Source: Pseudomonas sp. P5_109 (GTDB lineage Bacteria; Pseudomonadota; Gammaproteobacteria; Pseudomonadales; Pseudomonadaceae). From it: a stretch of DNA of 64,000 nt. The notes under the pieces were generated by a model. The model was given only the letters and a program-made list of their open reading frames with translations, was not told the origin of the DNA and ran no database searches. Numbering within the stretch: position 1 is the first letter of the stretch; the number at the start of each line of letters is the position of its first letter. Positions 61,336 through 64,000 of this stretch are shown one piece after another. The position numbers were made by a program, and so were the translations under genes. The stretch lies in assembly GCF_034009455.1 (NCBI RefSeq), contig NZ_CP125380.1, positions 2,927,501 through 2,991,500 of the forward strand, in the 5' to 3' direction.

Positions 61336-61795
61336 AACTGTAGGAGCCGGCTTGCCGGCGATGGACTCGAATGCGCCGTGTTTATCCAGTTCAGACGCGT
61401 TATCGTTGACGACCATCGCCAGCAAGCCGGCTCCTACAGGTGATCGCGTACTTCTCTGGGAACTGTAGGAGCCGGCTTGCCGGCGATGGACTCGAATGCG
61501 CCGTGTTTATCCAGTTCAGGCGCGTTATCGTTGACGACCATCGCCAGCAAGCCGGCTCCTATAGGTGATCGCGTACTTCCCTGGGAATTGTAGGAGCCGG
61601 CTTGCCGGCGATGGACTCGAATGCGCCGTGTTTATCCAGTTCAGACGCGTTATCGTTGACGACCATCGCCAGCGAGCCGGCTCCTACAGGTGATCGCGTA
61701 CTTCCCGGGGAGCTGTAGGAGCCGGCTTGCTGGCGATGGATTCGAATGCGCCGCGTTTATCCGGTTCACACACGTTATCGTTGACGACCCTCGCC
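61336..61795. repeat. Four tandem copies of a 125-bp repeat built on REP elements
   Basis: The unit starts at the TG of TGTAGGAGCCGGCTTGCCGG at 61339, 61464, 61589 and 61714, exactly 125 bases apart, with only a few point differences. Each full unit has a REP element, a spacer (gactcgaatgcgccgtgttt..) and the inverse element ccatcgccagcaagccggct, so it can fold as a hairpin. The fourth copy ends after the spacer and lacks the second element. The array sits between the ArnT-like gene and a convergent dehydrogenase gene. Confidence 0.95.
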
Positions 61796-61809
61796 GCGTT
61801 CGTCGACTG

Positions 61810-62841
61810 TCACTGACTCGCGTCCAGCACCACCCGGTAGCGCGCCTTGCCGCTGCGCAAGTGATCGACGGCTTCGTTGATCCGGCTCATGGGAAACATC
61901 TCGACCTGCGGCACAATCTGATGGCGGGCGCAGAACTCCAGCATCATCGCAGTGTTGGCCGGTGAGCCGACCGGTGAGGCAGACATGACTTTCTGCTGGG
62001 GAATCAGGTTGAACACGTGCACCGGTATGGCGTCGGGCACGACGCCGACAAAGTGCAGGCGCCCCTTGCCGCGCAGGGTGGCGAGCATGGCCGTCCAGTC
62101 GAGGTTGGCGTTGGCGGTGACCAGGAGAAAGTCCAGGGTACCGGCAATGGCATTGAGCGCATCGGTGTCGGTCGAGGCGACCACCTTGTGCGCACCCAGG
62201 CGCTTGGCTTCGTCCTGTTTGCTCAGCGATGAGGTGAAGGCCGTGACGTCGCAGCCCCAGGCGTTGAGGAAGCGCAGCGCCAGGTGACCGAGACCGCCGA
62301 TGCCCACCACACCGACCCGGTCGGTGGGCTTGATGCCGAATTCCACCAGCGGGTTGAACACGGTCGAGCCGGCACAGAATAACGGCCCGGCCATCGCCGG
62401 ATCGAGCCCGGCCGGGATCGGCAGGGCCCAGGCCCAGTGCGAGCGAATGCGGTCGGCAAAGCCGCCGTTGCTGCCAATAATGGTCGGTTGCACGGTGCGA
62501 CACAGGTTATGCGAGCCCTCGATGCACGACGTGCAATGCATGCAACTGCCCTTGTACCAACCGATGCCCACCCGTTGGCCCATTTCCAGACCGCGTACCT
62601 GGTCGCCCATCCGCACGATACGGCCGACCACCTCGTGGCCGGGAATGAACGGGTACTGGCTGATGCCCCAATCGTTGTCGATCAGCGACTGGTCGGAGTG
62701 GCAGACGCCGCAATACTCCACGGTGACTTCGACCTCATCGTTGCCCAACGGACCGGGATCGTAGCTGTAGCGCTCCAGTGGCGCGCCTGCCGCCGTGGCG
62801 GCCCAGCCGGTAAAAGTGGTGAGTTCGCTGCTGTCGCTCAT
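61810..62841 (-). CDS. Zinc-dependent alcohol dehydrogenase, YahK/CAD-like
   Basis: 343 aa. The catalytic zinc site is in EYCGVCHSDQSLIDNDWG with GHEVVG (about residues 44-70); the structural zinc cysteines are in CMHCTSCIEGSHNLC (about 100-114). The Rossmann fold is VGVVGIGGLGHLALRFLNAWG. The order and size fit the YahK/cinnamyl-alcohol-dehydrogenase branch, which reduces aldehydes with NADPH. Substrate unknown; probably general aldehyde detoxification. A predicted start at 62841 with GGAGGTATC upstream. It faces the tandem repeat. Confidence 0.93.
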   Translation of the reverse strand: MSDSSELTTFTGWAATAAGAPLERYSYDPGPLGNDEVEVTVEYCGVCHSDQSLIDNDWGISQYPFIPGHEVVGRIVRMGDQVRGLEMGQRVGIGWYKGSCMHCTSCIEGSHNLCRTVQPTIIGSNGGFADRIRSHWAWALPIPAGLDPAMAGPLFCAGSTVFNPLVEFGIKPTDRVGVVGIGGLGHLALRFLNAWGCDVTAFTSSLSKQDEAKRLGAHKVVASTDTDALNAIAGTLDFLLVTANANLDWTAMLATLRGKGRLHFVGVVPDAIPVHVFNLIPQQKVMSASPVGSPANTAMMLEFCARHQIVPQVEMFPMSRINEAVDHLRSGKARYRVVLDASQ

Positions 62842-63040
62842 GGGATACCTCCAGATCAGAAGTCAGGGGTCATGGCCGCTCGGGTGCAGCGGCGGAGCGA
62901 GGAAAGTGTAGCGGGTTGCCAGCGTTGCATCGGGCGCGAGCCTGGATACTTGAGCATACAAAGGCGCCGGATGTGGACACATTGCAGATACATGGGCGCG
63001 GTTACATGGGCCAGGTCCCACGTTCACAGAGAGATCAGCC

Positions 63041-63241
63041 ATGTTCCGCAAACTGCAGCAGTTCGTCAGATTGTTCAGCCAGAGCGCCCGATTGATGGTC
63101 GGCGTTCCCGAATACGACAACTACGTGGCGCAAATGGCCCGCAACCGTCCGGGCGAGCCGGTCATGAGCTATGAGGTGTTTTTCCGCGAGCGCCAGGAAG
63201 CGCGATTTGGCCGGGGTAAGTGCAATACGCGGTGCTGTTGA
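63041..63241 (+). CDS. YbdD/YjiX-family small protein
   Basis: 66 aa. Contains LMVGVPEYDNYVAQMARNRPGE, MSYEVFFRERQEARFG and the terminal CC, matching the YbdD/YjiX family (about 65 residues, with Cys-Cys end). These usually follow a CstA/BtsT peptide or pyruvate transporter gene, which is not seen here, so it looks like an orphan copy. The predicted start has CAGAGAGATC upstream. Role unknown. Confidence 0.88.
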   Translation: MFRKLQQFVRLFSQSARLMVGVPEYDNYVAQMARNRPGEPVMSYEVFFRERQEARFGRGKCNTRCC

Positions 63242-63254
63242 CCCGAGAGTTACC

Positions 63255-64000
63255 TCAGAAATCCAGATCGATGACGAAGGCCGCATCGAAATCAGGATTT
63301 TCATTGATGCCGTTCTTGGCATAGCCCCGGGGGTTGCAGACCACGCGGGTGTTGCCCACCCGATAATCGAAGCTGCCGTGGGTGTGGCCATGCAGCCACA
63401 GTGTCGGCTGCCAATGTTTGATACGTGCTTCGAGGTCCGAGACAAAGCTTGAGTTGATCGGCGAACCGGCAAAGGTCGGGCTGATGCTCGACCGGGTCGG
63501 GGCGAAATGAGAGATCACTACCGTAGGTGTGCTGTTGTCGCGGGTGAAGCAGTCTTCCAGCCAGGCGACCGTTTGCAGAAAAATCATCTGGGAAATCGCC
63601 GGCGTGAACAGGTCGGGGAAATCGGGGGCGATCCTGATGTGGCTGAAGTCTCGGATCAGTTGGGTCGCCAGGTCGATGCCCAGCGCCCGATCCTCCGGGC
63701 TGTCGAGCAGACGGTAGTCGGACCACAAGGTGCAGCCGAGAAAACGTACGCCATCGTGGACGTACTCCGAACGTTCCAGAACGTGGATCCGGGTGCCTTG
63801 CGCCAGGCTGTTCAACTGTTTGTAGGTGGAGACCAGGTCGCTGCCATAAAACTCGTGATTGCCCGCCACGTACAACAGTGGAACCGGACACGCACTGGCC
63901 CACTCGATGGCGTTGGCCGGCCGGGCGATGTCCCCGGCGAGCACGACGATATCGGCCTCCACGGCGGGGAAAGGGACCGCGTTGACGGACAGGTGCATGT
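63255..64000 (-). CDS. Calcineurin-like metallophosphoesterase (cut by window edge)
   Basis: About 248 residues visible; the frame is open to the right edge. The ATG at 63998 follows what would be the family's metal-binding SDLH start, so the true start lies outside the window. Motifs are VVLAGDIA, VAGNHEFYG, VVISHFAP and LWLHGHTHGSFDY, giving the di-metal site GD-GNH-H-GHxH. The substrate is unknown; many such Pseudomonas proteins are annotated only as predicted phosphoesterases. It ends 13 bases from the convergent YbdD-like gene. Confidence 0.9.
   Translation of the reverse strand, partial: MHLSVNAVPFPAVEADIVVLAGDIARPANAIEWASACPVPLLYVAGNHEFYGSDLVSTYKQLNSLAQGTRIHVLERSEYVHDGVRFLGCTLWSDYRLLDSPEDRALGIDLATQLIRDFSHIRIAPDFPDLFTPAISQMIFLQTVAWLEDCFTRDNSTPTVVISHFAPTRSSISPTFAGSPINSSFVSDLEARIKHWQPTLWLHGHTHGSFDYRVGNTRVVCNPRGYAKNGINENPDFDAAFVIDLDF

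Noticed and set aside
47711-61795. REP pairs considered as CRISPR repeats
   Set aside because: They are inverted, scattered and lack regular spacers or cas genes; the tandem array at 61336 has near-identical units without unique spacers.

Overview
The window looks like chromosomal DNA of a Pseudomonas of the fluorescens group. Coding sequence is GC-rich, REP-type inverted repeats (GTAGGAGCGGGCTTGCTCGCGA family) sit between genes, and gene content and order are typical of the genus. I saw no tRNA, rRNA or CRISPR array. This was read by eye with no database search, so family names rest on motifs and recalled family features.

The centre (about 4.0-44.2 kb) is a complete type VI secretion system (T6SS) locus of the P. 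aeruginosa H2 type. The plus-strand block runs tssA-B-C-E, then PAAR / lipase-like effector / small membrane protein, then tssF-G-H(clpV), a sigma-54 activator (sfa), a tiny lipoprotein (orfX position), an FHA protein, tssJ-K-L-M, PP2C phosphatase, Ser/Thr kinase, a second vgrG, a Tle5-type phospholipase D and its Tli-type immunity protein. Divergently, hcp, vgrG, a DUF4123 adaptor and a large VasX-like membrane-active effector lie on the minus strand. The divergent region carries a sigma-54 promoter for hcp and a pair of near-identical 18-bp dyads spaced 22 bp apart, well placed as activator sites for the locus's own Sfa. The machine therefore has three delivery modules: VgrG-1 with a pore-former, PAAR with a lipase, and VgrG-2 with a phospholipase D.

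The effector ends of the locus show recent rearrangement. The 3' end of the VasX-like gene plus its downstream membrane protein (probable immunity) is duplicated in tandem, 1614 bp per unit. The distal immunity copy is interrupted by one TAA codon, and a headless toxin tail is left between the two copies. At the other end, the vgrG-tle5-tli module is flanked by direct repeats of ppkA-3'/vgrG-5' sequence; the right copy is a vgrG pseudogene.

Left of the locus are the start of an AraC-like regulator (cut by the window edge), a lipoprotein, a SulP anion transporter and a PPK2 polyphosphate kinase. To the right are a SpeC/SpeF-type ornithine decarboxylase, a DeoR regulator and a PauB/PuuB-like FAD oxidase (a possible putrescine group), then ChrA, a bestrophin and MoaA. 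Next come a truncated remnant of a YdeP/FdhF-type molybdoenzyme gene, a visibly AT-rich archaeal/eukaryotic-type prolyl-tRNA synthetase, a CAP protein and a cell-wall hydrolase. A four-gene sugar/lipid modification operon follows (epimerase, GT2, LAB_N protein, ArnT-like transferase), ending in a four-copy 125-bp tandem repeat. The window closes with a zinc alcohol dehydrogenase, a YbdD-like small protein and a metallophosphoesterase cut by the right edge.
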